64,000 nucleotides of DNA from Peribacillus butanolivorans (GTDB taxonomy: Bacteria > Bacillota > Bacilli > Bacillales > DSM-1321): contig NZ_LGYA01000001.1 of NCBI RefSeq assembly GCF_001273755.1, positions 990,683 through 1,054,682 on the forward strand. The letters run 5' to 3'. Below are positions 1 through 8,673 of this stretch, one piece after another. The translations under genes were made by a program, and so were the position numbers. The notes under the pieces are model-generated. The model did not search any database, had not been told where the DNA came from, and saw only the letters and a program-made list of their open reading frames with translations. Each line of letters starts with the position of its first letter. The stretch's first letter is position 1.

Positions 1-1
1 T

Positions 2-115
2 CTTGGTGTTGGTTCCAATATGTTTAAATTGGCCGGATCGGTGATTCTATTTGGTGTATTTTCAGCCTTTGTCGTGGCGTTGATTAAAACGATTTATCAA
101 ATGATTGGGGGCTAA
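2..115 (+). CDS. spoVAC: Stage V sporulation protein AC, C-terminal end (cut by window edge)
   Basis: Only the last 37 codons are visible, beginning inside the gene. They encode a hydrophobic stretch ending in KTIYQMIGG, which fits the last membrane helix of SpoVAC. SpoVAC is an inner-membrane channel component that moves dipicolinic acid (DPA) into the forespore and out again at germination. The stop codon lies three bases before the GTG start of spoVAD, so translational coupling is likely. The identification rests on the fragment plus the spoVAD and spoVAE genes directly downstream. Confidence 0.85.
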   Translation, partial: LGVGSNMFKLAGSVILFGVFSAFVVALIKTIYQMIGG

Positions 116-118
116 CCG

Positions 119-1144
119 GTGTTAAAGGGAAAACAAACATGGACGTTCGCCAATAAACCGGTCATTTTGGAAACAGGGGTAACTGGTGGGCCTTTTGAGG
201 CAAATGGAGAAATCGCCGGAGATTTCGATATCCTGTACAGTGATCTATGGATGGAGCAGGATTCATATGAGAAGGCTCATCGTCATTTGATGGAGAAAGC
301 GGTGGAGCTTGCATTGGAGAAAGGTAAGATAGACAAGGAAAAGGTACAATTTTTCTTGGCGGGTGATTTAATCAATCAGATTACACCCACAAGTTTTGCG
401 GCTAGAACAAATGGTATTCCATACTTCGGTCTGTTTGGTGCCTGCTCTACTTCAATGGAGGGGCTTGCACTATCGGCCTTCATAACCAATTATGGAGGAG
501 CGAACTATGTGTTAACGGGGGCTTCAAGCCATAATGCAGCTGTTGAAAAGCAATTCCGCTATCCGACTGAGTATGGCGGGCAAAAACCACCCACAGCTCA
601 GTGGACGATAACAGGGGCAGGGGTAGCGCTAGTTGCTCCAAATGGTAGCAAGCAGGGGGTATTTCCTCATATTGTTTCAGCCACTATCGGTAAGGTCATT
701 GACATGGGATTGAAAGATCCTTTCAATATGGGAGGAGCAATGGCCCCAGCGGCTGTCGATACGATTTTAGCACATTTCAACGATACGGGTCTGACCCCAG
801 ATGATTATGATTTGATCTTTACAGGTGATTTAGGACAAATAGGCAGGGAAACGGCGATGGATCTATTAAAGCAGAAAGGCTGCAAGATCAATCAGGAAAA
901 ATTCAAAGATTGCGGTTTGATGATATTTAAAAAGGACCAGCCTGTTATGGCAGGCGGTAGTGGCGCGGGATGTTCAGCAGTGGTTTTATATGGCCATATA
1001 CTTAATGAAATGATTCAAGGTAAATATAAAAAAATCCTGCTTGTTGCAACAGGAGCATTATTATCACCGCTATCTGTTCAGCAAAAAAATTCAATTCCAT
1101 GTATTGCCCATGCGGTGGCCATTGAGTATGGGATGAATTCGTGA
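119..1144 (+). CDS. spoVAD: Stage V sporulation protein AD (DPA-binding)
   Basis: 341 residues, the usual length of SpoVAD, a thiolase-fold protein that binds Ca-DPA and is needed for DPA uptake into the developing spore. The N-terminus ([20 protein letters not shown]) and the central [15 protein letters not shown] segment are typical of the family. The start is GTG, placed three bases after the spoVAC stop with a G-rich SD inside the end of spoVAC. It sits between spoVAC and spoVAE as in other bacilli. Transcription by forespore sigma-G is expected from the family; the promoter lies outside the window. Confidence 0.95.
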   Translation: MLKGKQTWTFANKPVILETGVTGGPFEANGEIAGDFDILYSDLWMEQDSYEKAHRHLMEKAVELALEKGKIDKEKVQFFLAGDLINQITPTSFAARTNGIPYFGLFGACSTSMEGLALSAFITNYGGANYVLTGASSHNAAVEKQFRYPTEYGGQKPPTAQWTITGAGVALVAPNGSKQGVFPHIVSATIGKVIDMGLKDPFNMGGAMAPAAVDTILAHFNDTGLTPDDYDLIFTGDLGQIGRETAMDLLKQKGCKINQEKFKDCGLMIFKKDQPVMAGGSGAGCSAVVLYGHILNEMIQGKYKKILLVATGALLSPLSVQQKNSIPCIAHAVAIEYGMNS

Positions 1145-1160
1145 AAAAGGAGAGATTTGG

Positions 1161-1517
1161 ATGTTAGCAATGTTTTTTTGGGCCTTTGTCATCGGGGGCT
1201 TGATTTGTGTAGTCGGCCAGCTTCTTTTCGATGTGGCTAAGCTGACACCAGCACATACGTTAAGCCTGTTCGTTGTAATAGGAGCCGTACTTGGAGGGTT
1301 TGAATTATATGAACCGCTTGTTGATTTTGCCGGGGCAGGAGCTACCATACCAATCGTATCGTTTGGGAATTCGCTTGTAGGCGGTGCCATGCTAGAAGCG
1401 GATAAACATGGGCTCGTTGGCGTACTTACCGGCATGTTTGAAATCACGAGTTCCGGTATCTCGGCAGCCATCATCTTTGGATTTATCGGTGCCTTAGTCT
1501 TTAGACCTAAAGGATAA
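1161..1517 (+). CDS. spoVAE: Stage V sporulation protein AE (SpoVAEb type)
   Basis: 118-residue integral membrane protein with about four hydrophobic segments (residues 3-23, 30-50, 62-82, 95-113). The features [21 protein letters not shown] and the [13 protein letters not shown] end fit SpoVAE(b), a membrane partner of SpoVAC in the DPA channel. A good SD (AAGGAGAG) lies eight bases before the ATG, and the gap to spoVAD is 16 bases, so it is in the same operon. No clear terminator was found directly after it. A second SpoVAE-type subunit (SpoVAEa) is not present here. Confidence 0.93.
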   Translation: MLAMFFWAFVIGGLICVVGQLLFDVAKLTPAHTLSLFVVIGAVLGGFELYEPLVDFAGAGATIPIVSFGNSLVGGAMLEADKHGLVGVLTGMFEITSSGISAAIIFGFIGALVFRPKG

Positions 1518-1621
1518 AGTTTCAGTAGAAATAGGCAGCCTGGACTAGGACATGGCCTATACATATTTGTCCTGACCTACATATGTTATCAGTAAGCTAA
1601 GCGAGAGCGAGGTGAATGAGT

Positions 1622-1774
1622 ATGTTTGGTTACGGTGGCTACGGTGGCGGCTACGGCGGATGTTGTGGCGGTGGCGGTTATGGATATGGCGGCTGTTTCA
1701 GCGGTGGATCTACGTTCGTTGTAATTGTTGTTTTGTTTATCCTATTAATCATTGTAGGGGCTTCTTTCTGCTAA
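1622..1774 (+). CDS. YjcZ-family small sporulation protein
   Basis: 50-residue protein not captured by long-ORF criteria. The first half is a Gly/Tyr/Cys repeat region ([12 protein letters not shown], then [13 protein letters not shown]) and the second half is one hydrophobic helix ([18 protein letters not shown]). This bipartite Gly-rich plus transmembrane form is the hallmark of the YjcZ family found only in spore-formers. SD GCGAGGTG precedes the ATG by seven bases, and a strong terminator follows directly. The neighbour downstream is spoVIF, matching the B. subtilis yjcZ-spoVIF order. Confidence 0.85.
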   Translation: MFGYGGYGGGYGGCCGGGGYGYGGCFSGGSTFVVIVVLFILLIIVGASFC

Positions 1775-1819
1775 AAGAAATGGAATAGGCAGAAGAAGCC
1801 TATTCCATTTCTTTTTATT
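1775..1819 (+). terminator. Rho-independent terminator after the YjcZ-family gene
   Basis: A 16-bp perfect inverted repeat (AAGAAATGGAATAGGC and its complement) with a 7-base loop, followed by TTTTTATTT. Confidence 0.88.
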
Positions 1820-1892
1820 TATATTTACATAATCCTTGCACCATTTTTCTGATACTCCCATAGGATAGGTACAGAAAAGGAGGGGCTTAGGC

Positions 1893-2147
1893 ATGGATAA
1901 TAACTTTTTTAAAAACATAGAAGGTAAAACGGGCGTAAATATGAAAGATGTATTAGAGTTGGCAAACTCTCTACAAGGTGCCAATTTTAAAGATGAATCT
2001 ACTGTAAGGAGCGTTATTAAACGTGTTTCGAAAATAGCTAATAAACCTGTTACTAAGGAAATGGAGGATAAAATTGTTCACTCCATTGTAGCTGAAGGGA
2101 ATAAACTGGATTTCGGGACGATTTCTAATATGATAAATAAAAAATAA
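1893..2147 (+). CDS. spoVIF: Stage VI sporulation protein F
   Basis: 84 residues, charged and without membrane segments. The pattern NFFKNIEGKTGV, then DVLELANSLQGANFKDE and VRSVIKRVSKIANKPV, matches SpoVIF (B. subtilis YjcC), a mother-cell sporulation factor that acts with GerE in late coat assembly. SD AAGGAGGGG lies nine bases before the ATG. Its own terminator follows. Position between a yjcZ-type gene and the yjcD-like helicase reproduces the B. subtilis neighbourhood, which supports the call. Confidence 0.85.
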   Translation: MDNNFFKNIEGKTGVNMKDVLELANSLQGANFKDESTVRSVIKRVSKIANKPVTKEMEDKIVHSIVAEGNKLDFGTISNMINKK

Positions 2148-2149
2148 TC

Positions 2150-2188
2150 AAAAACAGGGGCCTGCGGTAGATGCAGCCCCTGTTTTAA
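2150..2188 (+). terminator. Terminator of spoVIF
   Basis: AAAACAGGGGCCTGC pairs with GCAGCCCCTGTTTT with a short loop, followed by TTTT. It may also act on the convergent helicase transcript because the left arm supplies a T-run on the minus strand. Confidence 0.85.
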
Positions 2189-2213
2189 TATCTAGTTACA
2201 GGTTAACCTTGGG

Positions 2214-4535
2214 TCAAAACTTTAAGAATCGTGAAGGGTAGGCGGTTCGTCCGCGTCTAGTTTGCAGGACGGAAAGGTAAAGATCCTTTTTCGCCCGGGT
2301 TGCTGCTACGTAGAGCAAGCGTCTTTCCTCTTCAAGAGGTTCAAGTTCCCCTTTCCGGTATGATTCAAGCGCAAAGTCATGCGGAATGCTGCCATCGACA
2401 GCAGCAAGAACGTAAACAGATTGATATTCAAGCCCTTTGGAACGGTGTATGGTTGTTAGCTGTATGGCATCTTTAAAATGTTTTGACAGCTGTTTAACCT
2501 CCTGGACCATGGCTGTCATATGGTCGACATGGTCTAGGAAGGAGGCGACGGTTGGAAAACGGTTTGCAGCCACTTTTAGGTCGCGGATATCATCAGAACC
2601 TTTTTCGAGATTGGCTTCATTTCCGCGTTTTTTTACATATTCTTGATACCCTAAATCTTTCTCTATGATTTCTAAAGCTACGAGCGGTGACATACTTTTT
2701 ATAGAACGGATTTGTGTCGGAATCGTCTTTAATTTCCGTTCCTGAAAAGCATGTCCAGTTTTAACAAAAGCAAATGCATCAATAAAATCACAATCCTGAA
2801 GTATCGTCTGTGCCTTTAATTCCTGTAGTATACTTTGCTTTAAAAATAATGAAGAAAGGACATCCGATGCTGCCTTGCTATCCTGAGGAAATAAACTCAA
2901 ACGCATGAAGGCAAGCATACCTCGAATCACTCGGCGCTGATAAAACGAATCCGCATCTTTTTCAATTACAAAGGGCAGATTGGAAGCTGCTAGTCTTTCA
3001 AAAATGGCCCGTGACATTGTATGTGTTCTGTACAAAACCGCAAAGTCACCAGGGTTTGCTCCTTTGGCGATTTTTTCCTGGATATCGGATACAATCATCG
3101 TGGCCTCTAATTCCTCATCATGAGGATAAAATAACACAGGAGGATTGCCATGATTATGCTGTGCACGCATCTTTTTTTCCATTCTGTGCTGATTTCGCTT
3201 AATCATCCGGTTGGCTGTAGCGACAATTTCATGTGAAGACCGGTAATTTTCGGTTAGTTTTACAACTTGAGAACCGGGGAAATCGTAATTGAAATTTAGA
3301 ATATACTTCGGATCACTCCCACGGAATGAATAGATGGCTTGATCGTCATCTCCGACGGCACAAACATTTTTTGATTCAGCCGAAAGAAGTTTTATCAGTT
3401 CATATTGAACTTTATTTATATCCTGAAACTCATCAACTAAAAAATAGTGAAACCTTTGCTGATACTTTTTTAAAAATTCTGGATGATTTTTAAAAAATAT
3501 ATAACAGCCGACAAGCATATCATCAAAATCGTATTTTCCTGTTTGCTCTTTATATTCTTCATACTTCTTATATAAAAATAGACAGGATTTCTCCCAATCG
3601 TCATTCGGTTTGATATCGTCTGGAAAAACCAAAGAGTTTTTCCAAAGACCAATTTGCTGAAGAGCTTGATCATATGCAAATTCCTTATCATCGAGTTCCA
3701 ATTCCCGACCAGCCTGTTTTAATATTTTTTCTTTCTCCCAATCCCACTTTAATAGTAAATCCCGTTGCCATTTGGTTGGCTCATGGAAAATCAGTATTTT
3801 ATAAAAGATACTATGGAAGGTACCACTAACGATTTGAGAAACAAGGGAAGGAGTCATATAAGGGTAGCTTAGCAGGCGCTGTTGCATTTCCTTGGCGGAT
3901 TTCGCCGTAAAGGTTACAAGCATGATACTTTTTGGATTGATCTTTTTTACCGTTAGCATATAAGCAGTCCGAACAGTTAATACCCGAGTTTTTCCGCTGC
4001 CGGCTCCCGATAGGACAAGAAGTGGTCCATCAATCGTCATTACTGCTTTTAATTGCTCCGAATCGAGTACTACTCCTCGTGCGGATAATTCTTGAAAGTA
4101 AGGGTCTTCTAGTTGTTCTAGGATAGAAGGTCTATCTGTAAAAGGCGGGTTACCTGTAATCGTTCGGCTTTTTAGGTAAGGTTCAGTAATTATTTTCGTT
4201 TCAGTAATGGTCCGTGATTTAGGAATCTTAAACCCATTCTGTTCCATATATTCTAATGGTTTATCCTCATTTATTGGTTCCAAATTTGGCACTTCACAGT
4301 CTGACCGTGAAGGGTCACTATGATAAAAATAGGGTGTCTCATGGATCCCGATAAATAATTTTAATGGTTTATGACAAATGATACAAGAAAGCTGGTCACG
4401 TTTTCCTTTTTCAAAAAGTGTCTGCAGCTCACCAGCTGAAACAGTATGTAAATGTACGATTTCATTGCCAGATTTTGCTTGATTCATATAAATGGATACC
4501 TCTAATCTATTAAAAATATCGGCAATATTCATCAT
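2214..4535 (-). CDS. yjcD: UvrD/PcrA-type ATP-dependent DNA helicase (YjcD-like)
   Basis: 773-residue superfamily 1A helicase. Walker A GAGSGKT is at residues 177-183, the DExx box VDEFQD at 367-372, motif III GDDDQAIYSFRG at 395-406, and the C-terminal motifs TIHRSKGLEY and LLYVAATRAKKDLYL near residues 690 and 750. About 150 residues precede the helicase core; they hold a CIIC pair (Cys51/54) and Cys80 within YFYH...DC, which looks like a small zinc-binding module similar to those in CoiA-type proteins. This extension separates YjcD from housekeeping PcrA. It is a single gene convergent with spoVIF. Substrate unknown; unwinding of DNA 3'-5' is inferred from the family. Confidence 0.9.
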   Translation of the reverse strand: MMNIADIFNRLEVSIYMNQAKSGNEIVHLHTVSAGELQTLFEKGKRDQLSCIICHKPLKLFIGIHETPYFYHSDPSRSDCEVPNLEPINEDKPLEYMEQNGFKIPKSRTITETKIITEPYLKSRTITGNPPFTDRPSILEQLEDPYFQELSARGVVLDSEQLKAVMTIDGPLLVLSGAGSGKTRVLTVRTAYMLTVKKINPKSIMLVTFTAKSAKEMQQRLLSYPYMTPSLVSQIVSGTFHSIFYKILIFHEPTKWQRDLLLKWDWEKEKILKQAGRELELDDKEFAYDQALQQIGLWKNSLVFPDDIKPNDDWEKSCLFLYKKYEEYKEQTGKYDFDDMLVGCYIFFKNHPEFLKKYQQRFHYFLVDEFQDINKVQYELIKLLSAESKNVCAVGDDDQAIYSFRGSDPKYILNFNYDFPGSQVVKLTENYRSSHEIVATANRMIKRNQHRMEKKMRAQHNHGNPPVLFYPHDEELEATMIVSDIQEKIAKGANPGDFAVLYRTHTMSRAIFERLAASNLPFVIEKDADSFYQRRVIRGMLAFMRLSLFPQDSKAASDVLSSLFLKQSILQELKAQTILQDCDFIDAFAFVKTGHAFQERKLKTIPTQIRSIKSMSPLVALEIIEKDLGYQEYVKKRGNEANLEKGSDDIRDLKVAANRFPTVASFLDHVDHMTAMVQEVKQLSKHFKDAIQLTTIHRSKGLEYQSVYVLAAVDGSIPHDFALESYRKGELEPLEEERRLLYVAATRAKKDLYLSVLQTRRGRTAYPSRFLKF

Positions 4536-4642
4536 ACCAGAAGATTAGTAAAATAAGAATGTGAAAATGATGTTTCAATATCATCCCAGATGGTAAGTAA
4601 ATTAAATAACATTATTTCTATTTATAATGGGGAGGGATAACG

Positions 4643-4938
4643 ATGGGATACATAGCACCTGTAACACAATTTGATTACATTCAATACGCCTACCGGATAG
4701 TCAAGGCTGCAGAGAATGTAAGAAATGCGAAAGGAACAGCACCCATTCAACCTATCCGCTCTAATCAAGTTATGGAAGACGAAACGGGACGTTAAAAAAA
4801 AATTTACAAAGTTATTACCGAAACCAGGAAATGACAAATGGAACAGGAACTTATAAGATTCAAATGGGGTTGAGGAAGAAAGAAGAACTAACGGCTGAAA
4901 TAATAGGAAAAGGGGGGGATTTTAACGAAGTGGTGTAA
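4643..4938 (+). pseudogene. Small Bacillus protein, apparently split by a frameshift
   Basis: An ATG with a strong SD (GGGGAGGG) opens a 50-codon frame encoding MGYIAPVTQFDYIQYAYRIV... and stopping at 4793-4795, right at a nine-A run (4794-4802). In the -1 frame an open stretch runs from 4765 through the A-run to 4938 and ends in LTAEIIGKGGDFNEVV. From memory, small Bacillus proteins that open with MGYIxPV also end in a Gly-Lys-Gly motif like this one, so I read the two halves as one ~97-residue gene broken by a single-base indel or shifted reading near 4780-4795. Both halves could instead be separate short genes. Function unknown. Confidence 0.5.
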
Positions 4939-4956
4939 ATCTTAAATAAAAACAAA

Positions 4957-4986
4957 AGAGGACACATAAAGTGTCCTTTTTGTGTT
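4957..4986. terminator. Bidirectional terminator between the small gene and cotX
   Basis: AGGACAC/GTGTCCT stem with a 5-base loop, T-rich on the plus strand (CCTTTTTGTGTTTTTT) and A-rich on the left so that it can also end minus-strand transcripts. Confidence 0.75.
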
Positions 4987-4991
4987 TTTTC

Positions 4992-5477
4992 TTAAAGAAT
5001 GTCTATTTCTACAATTAAAGCTAATAACAATTGCAGTAAAAGTTGGATGTTAAGAGCGATTTGTGCATCAGTTGTTGTAATATCGATATCACGGCTGTTT
5101 TCAACAATCGTTTTTTGGCGTGTAATTTGTCTAACATTAGAAGATTGAATTAACTCTTGGGTAATTCGCTCAGCATTTTCAGCATCTGCAATAGAAATAC
5201 TTACGATGACCGCAATTGCTGCTTGTAGAGCCGCTTGTAATGAAAGTGCCGCTTTAACATCTGTAGAAGTAACATTTACATTACAAGAATCTTTAATGTA
5301 AATAAGTTCTTCAGAAAGTTGAACTTGAGAATTATCCTGTCTTGCCTCTTGTTCAATCTGGGTGTCGTCGTTGCAGAATCCTGATAGGGGATGATTAGAA
5401 GCAGAATCTAGAGCCGACCATGATCTATCAGAGCCTTCGTTTGTATTACAATTACTACGATATACATTTTGGTTCAT
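4992..5477 (-). CDS. cotX: CotX/CotV-family insoluble spore coat protein
   Basis: 161 residues. The C-terminal half has two copies of the CotX/CotV domain: around residues 57-105 (IYIKDSCNVNVTSTDVKAAL...) and 120-161 (TIVENSRDIDITTTDAQIAL...VEIDIL). Each has the Thr/Ser-Thr-Asp step followed by a long aliphatic helix. The N-terminal third is polar and Asn/Ser-rich. CotX belongs to the outermost, cross-linked insoluble coat (crust) of B. subtilis spores. SD AAGGAGGA precedes the ATG. The neighbour upstream on the same strand is CotW-like, matching the cotVWX cluster that lies near spoVIF in B. subtilis. Confidence 0.88.
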   Translation of the reverse strand: MNQNVYRSNCNTNEGSDRSWSALDSASNHPLSGFCNDDTQIEQEARQDNSQVQLSEELIYIKDSCNVNVTSTDVKAALSLQAALQAAIAVIVSISIADAENAERITQELIQSSNVRQITRQKTIVENSRDIDITTTDAQIALNIQLLLQLLLALIVEIDIL

Positions 5478-5540
5478 GTCGTTTTTTCCTCCTTAGGTTT
5501 TATTCCCTATTAAAATATGCTTGGATGGTCATTCTGGTTG

Positions 5541-5572
5541 GACGAATAAATCAATTTATTCGTCTATTTTTT
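5541..5572 (+). other. Inverted repeat between cotX and the cotW-like gene
   Basis: GACGAATAAAT and ATTTATTCGTC form an 11-bp stem with a 2-base spacer, T-rich only on the plus-strand side. For the minus-strand genes around it, this would be a 5' UTR hairpin or an operator rather than a terminator. Confidence 0.4.
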
Positions 5573-5715
5573 AATACTTAAGCAAATTATTAGTGAGACG
5601 GGGATGAAATTATAACGAAGCTGGAACTTTAGGAATGAAATGTAAGTGTTGCTAGGTCTAGTTTTACTTATTTCTCTCCAGCAAGTAAGGTTTCTTTAGA
5701 TAAATAATGGTGAAG

Positions 5716-5979
5716 TTATTTATCTTTCGAATCCCTATATTTGGTTTGATAAGAATTTGTTACTGGGTTAACATCATTTTCCGTGATTTTCTTTTCTTGG
5801 TTTATGAGAATTTGTGATTGTTCCTGTAAATAGCGGATGGTTTCTTTTAAGTTGTTTTTCTCTTTTTCAGACAAGTCAACTTTATCCTTTTTGAAACCAT
5901 GTTTTCTCATAGTCCGTGAAACCAGCAGTTCCATTAGTCTTTTTTGAGACTCCTCCAGGTTAAATTCATTGTTACTCAT
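5716..5979 (-). CDS. cotW: CotW-like spore coat protein
   Basis: 87 residues, very charged, helical, no signal peptide. The core LLVSRTMRKHGFKKDKVDLSEKEKNNL and LQEQSQILINQ corresponds in pattern to B. subtilis CotW (FSKHGVTKDKM..., LQAKSQALIENQ). CotW is a crust protein that works with CotX, CotV, CotY and CotZ. A perfect SD (AAGGAGGG) precedes the ATG. The gene is directly upstream of cotX on the same strand with a 238-base gap, so each probably has its own late mother-cell (sigma-K) promoter, as in B. subtilis. Short and divergent, hence moderate confidence. Confidence 0.7.
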   Translation of the reverse strand: MSNNEFNLEESQKRLMELLVSRTMRKHGFKKDKVDLSEKEKNNLKETIRYLQEQSQILINQEKKITENDVNPVTNSYQTKYRDSKDK

Positions 5980-6090
5980 AAAATTTTCCCTCCTTCTTGC
6001 TTTCTATATATAGACTATGTATATTTGCGAAGATTGCCATTGAACGGAAATGGTTTTTTTAAAAGATTTAAAAATAAAACACATGAAAAC

Positions 6091-6134
6091 AAAAAAAACG
6101 CTGCCCATCCAGAAAAATGGATGGACAGCGTTTT
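6091..6134 (-). terminator. Terminator of the yjcH-yjcG-yjcF unit
   Basis: AACGCTGCCCATCC pairs with GGATGGACAGCGTT (one mismatch) around an 8-base loop. An A-run on the left gives the minus strand its T-tract. Confidence 0.85.
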
Positions 6135-6140
6135 GTATTA

Positions 6141-6566
6141 TTAAATGTTTTTCTTCATCGTTTTATGGGGTATGCCAGCGTCCATAAATTCGTCGGAAAC
6201 AATCTGATAACCTAGTTTCGAATAAAAAGGAATCGCGTGTAGCTGAGCATCAAGCTTTAATTGAGGAATTTTATTTTGTTCGGCAAATTCCTCAATAGCA
6301 CTCATAATCATAGCACCAGCCCCATTTTTTCGCGTTGTTGAAAGTACACATATGCGCTGGACCTTACCAACGCCGTCAATGACCCTGAATCGACCTGCCC
6401 CAACCGGCTGTTCTTGTTCATTATATAAAACGAAGTGAGTGGAGTCTTCTTCGTATTGATCAATCTCTTCTTCAATTGGGACATTTTGTTCATCGACGAA
6501 TACTTTTTTTCTAATCATATAAGCATACTCACGCTCTTGGGTGTTCTCGGCAATTTTTACAAACAC
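6141..6566 (-). CDS. yjcF: GNAT-family N-acetyltransferase (YjcF-like)
   Basis: 141 residues, a single GNAT domain. The acetyl-CoA site is VQRICVLSTTRKNGAGAMIM (about residues 68-88; the usual R/Q-x-x-G-x-G/A loop appears as RKNGAG), and the C-terminal LGYQIVSDEFMDAGIPHKTM is the YjcF-type signature. The substrate is unknown. It starts four bases after the stop of yjcG, so the two are co-transcribed, and the terminator follows 7 bases after its end. The conserved yjcF-yjcG-yjcH order supports the name. Confidence 0.88.
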   Translation of the reverse strand: MFVKIAENTQEREYAYMIRKKVFVDEQNVPIEEEIDQYEEDSTHFVLYNEQEQPVGAGRFRVIDGVGKVQRICVLSTTRKNGAGAMIMSAIEEFAEQNKIPQLKLDAQLHAIPFYSKLGYQIVSDEFMDAGIPHKTMKKNI

Positions 6567-6570
6567 GAAA

Positions 6571-7086
6571 TTATTCAGCCCCTAATCTAAATGTTTCATA
6601 TACAGTCCATGCACCATCTTCAAGCTGGTACAATAAGTGGATTCGCTTTACTTCTTCTTCATGGCTAACATCTAGCATACTAAGTTGTCCTAAAACATCA
6701 GAGTGCTCATTATCGGATAAATCCTGAGCAATCGTAATATGCGGAACAAAGGCATGTTCACTTTCACTTTTGCAAAATTTCTCATCGTGAAGTGCTACAT
6801 GCAGCTCTTGAAGTTCCTCAGATAATTCGACTTTAAAATAAATTGTATTGCTCACGGGTTGGAAAGACTTCGCTTTCGTTACATTTAACTTAAAAGGCTG
6901 GAATTTTTTTGCAATGTCTTTTAATCGTTCTGCAACTGTAGAAATTTCCATATCCGTAGCTTCAAACGTTTGTTTAAGCGTAATATGTGGTGGAATGAAA
7001 GCGTACTTCGTATCATAACGTTTTCGATAGGAGTTAGCTAAATCTTGAAGTTTTTTTGAAGGGAAAATTGCAACACCATATTTCAT
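6571..7086 (-). CDS. yjcG: 2H-superfamily phosphoesterase (YjcG-like, 2'-5' RNA ligase family)
   Basis: 171 residues with the two HxT/HxS-type motifs of 2H phosphoesterases: PHITLKQTF near residue 34 and PHITIAQDLS near residue 115. The N-terminus MKYGVAIFPSKKLQDLANSYRKRYD and the segment DNEHSDVLGQL are close to B. subtilis YjcG. The family hydrolyses or forms 2',5'/cyclic phosphodiester bonds; the in vivo substrate of YjcG is not known. SD AGGAGG lies before the ATG. It is upstream of yjcF and downstream of yjcH on the minus strand. Confidence 0.92.
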   Translation of the reverse strand: MKYGVAIFPSKKLQDLANSYRKRYDTKYAFIPPHITLKQTFEATDMEISTVAERLKDIAKKFQPFKLNVTKAKSFQPVSNTIYFKVELSEELQELHVALHDEKFCKSESEHAFVPHITIAQDLSDNEHSDVLGQLSMLDVSHEEEVKRIHLLYQLEDGAWTVYETFRLGAE

Positions 7087-7178
7087 AATTGAAACCTCCT
7101 GAAATTTTTAATAGTTGTAATATTGTATTTGGATATGTTTTATAGAAACCTTTCTTAAAAGAAGGGTTTCTAGTCTAG

Positions 7179-7901
7179 TTAGAACATTTCCAATAGTGCT
7201 CTTTTTAAATCTGCCTGCCAATATTTCCAGGTGTGATTACCTTCAAATTCTTCATAGAAGCAAGGAAATCCTTTTTGGTTTAATAATTTATGCAGTTCCC
7301 GGTTAGGTTCTATAAAGTTTGCACGATTTCCATCTGTCGTGGGAACATCGGTTTCCTCGGTCCCAATTACATGATAAAGTTCTAGGAGATGCGGGTTCTC
7401 AAAATTACGGACAGCATCCAATACTGCTTCATTTGCTAGCGGAGACTGCATGATGCACTTCCCAAATGTATGAGGATATTGAAGAGCAGCCAATAAAGAA
7501 ACAGTGCCACCAAGAGAGTCACCGATTAAAGCACGACCATGCCCCATTTGATAGGTTGGAAATTCATCATCTAAAAACGGAACAAGTTCATGGGCGAGAA
7601 AACGTATGTATTCAACGTGCTGTTCCCCATCTGGATGATATTTACGCCTGCGGTCAAATCGATCTTTATAAGGAATACCGACGACGATGATATTCTCAAT
7701 TTCATCGTTCCCTAATAGTTCATCGGCTACGCGACCAATCCGTCCCATCTGAAAGTAATCACGGCCATCCTGAGCAATGACAAGCGAATATTTATATAGT
7801 GGAGAAAAATTAGCAGGCAAGTAAACAAGTAGCTCCAATTCTTCTGCTAAAGCTTCACTTTTAAACATGTACTCTTTTATTGTGCCTTTGCGTAAACTCA
7901 T
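7179..7901 (-). CDS. yjcH: Esterase D / enterobactin-esterase-like alpha/beta hydrolase (YjcH-like)
   Basis: 240 residues with an alpha/beta hydrolase fold. The nucleophile elbow is GDSLGG (about residue 128), an oxyanion-side motif is YLPANFSPLYKYSLVIAQDG, and the likely catalytic His is in FEGNHTWKYW near residue 226. It belongs to the putative esterase family that includes siderophore esterases and YjcH; no signal peptide, so cytoplasmic. First gene of the yjcH-yjcG-yjcF unit, with 92 bases to yjcG. No siderophore genes are nearby, so a role in iron is not supported here. Confidence 0.88.
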   Translation of the reverse strand: MSLRKGTIKEYMFKSEALAEELELLVYLPANFSPLYKYSLVIAQDGRDYFQMGRIGRVADELLGNDEIENIIVVGIPYKDRFDRRRKYHPDGEQHVEYIRFLAHELVPFLDDEFPTYQMGHGRALIGDSLGGTVSLLAALQYPHTFGKCIMQSPLANEAVLDAVRNFENPHLLELYHVIGTEETDVPTTDGNRANFIEPNRELHKLLNQKGFPCFYEEFEGNHTWKYWQADLKRALLEMF

Positions 7902-8089
7902 TCTTCCGCACCTCTATAATTAATAATGAAAAACCACTTACTTGGCTATTTTATCACAGCTTCGTATCTTTTTCTCGTGACAAGAATTTCAAATAGAAAA
8001 ATTTCATTATATTTTCTAAAAATTTAAAATATAAAATGCTATAATGATAGGATATAGAAAAATATTACAAAAAAAGAGGTGGCAGAGAA

Positions 8090-8647
8090 ATGACAGATGT
8101 ACACGTACACAGCAGGGAAGTAACAAGAGCGGCAAAGCAAACATTAATAGAACGTGGTGTCAGTGTGGAAGCCATTGCAGAAATTGTTTATGAATTGCAG
8201 TTCCCTTACAAAGCTGATTTGAAATTGAAGGAATGCATTCGCAGCGTAGAGCGCGTTCTTTTAAAAAGGGAAATTCAACATGCTATTTTAGTCGGTGTGG
8301 AGCTTGATAAACTTGCTGAGCAAAAGAAGTTATCAGAACCACTGCAATCAATTGTTGAATCGGATGAAGGCTTGTTCGGAGTGGATGAAACCATTGCCTT
8401 TGGTGCAGTTCTAGGCTACGGAAGCATTGCTGTAACAACCTTTGGACATTTAGATAAAAATAAAATAGGTGTCATTCAAGAACTGGATAAGAAGCAAGAA
8501 GGAGTCGTTCATACATTCCTGGATGATATCGTTGCAAGTATTGCTGCGAGTGCCGCTTCAAGATTAGCACATCGTCTAAGAGATGAAGAAGAATCATTAA
8601 CTGAGAAAGAAAAGGACATTCAGGAAGAGGAAGAATTAATCGGTTAA
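8090..8647 (+). CDS. Phosphatidylglycerophosphatase A-like protein (YpjQ/YutG type)
   Basis: 185 residues. The PgpA-type core runs through LLKREIQHAILVGVELDKLAE (residues 64-84), GVDETIAFGAVLGYGSIAVT and TFLDDIVASIAASAASRLAHR; the tail is Glu-rich. Homologues are annotated as phosphatidylglycerophosphatase A or low-temperature requirement protein; the Bacillus versions lack the membrane segments of E. coli PgpA, so the enzymatic role is an assumption. SD AGAGGTGG precedes the ATG. Single gene, convergent with the WYL-like gene. Confidence 0.8.
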   Translation: MTDVHVHSREVTRAAKQTLIERGVSVEAIAEIVYELQFPYKADLKLKECIRSVERVLLKREIQHAILVGVELDKLAEQKKLSEPLQSIVESDEGLFGVDETIAFGAVLGYGSIAVTTFGHLDKNKIGVIQELDKKQEGVVHTFLDDIVASIAASAASRLAHRLRDEEESLTEKEKDIQEEEELIG

Positions 8648-8673
8648 ATTTTTACAAAATAATACCATATTTT

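Noticed and set aside
1091-1564. 157-codon minus-strand frame over spoVAE
   Set aside because: Shadow of spoVAE with Pro/Ser-rich composition and no SD.
7466-7690. 74-codon plus-strand frame inside yjcH
   Set aside because: Antisense shadow of a clear esterase gene, no SD.
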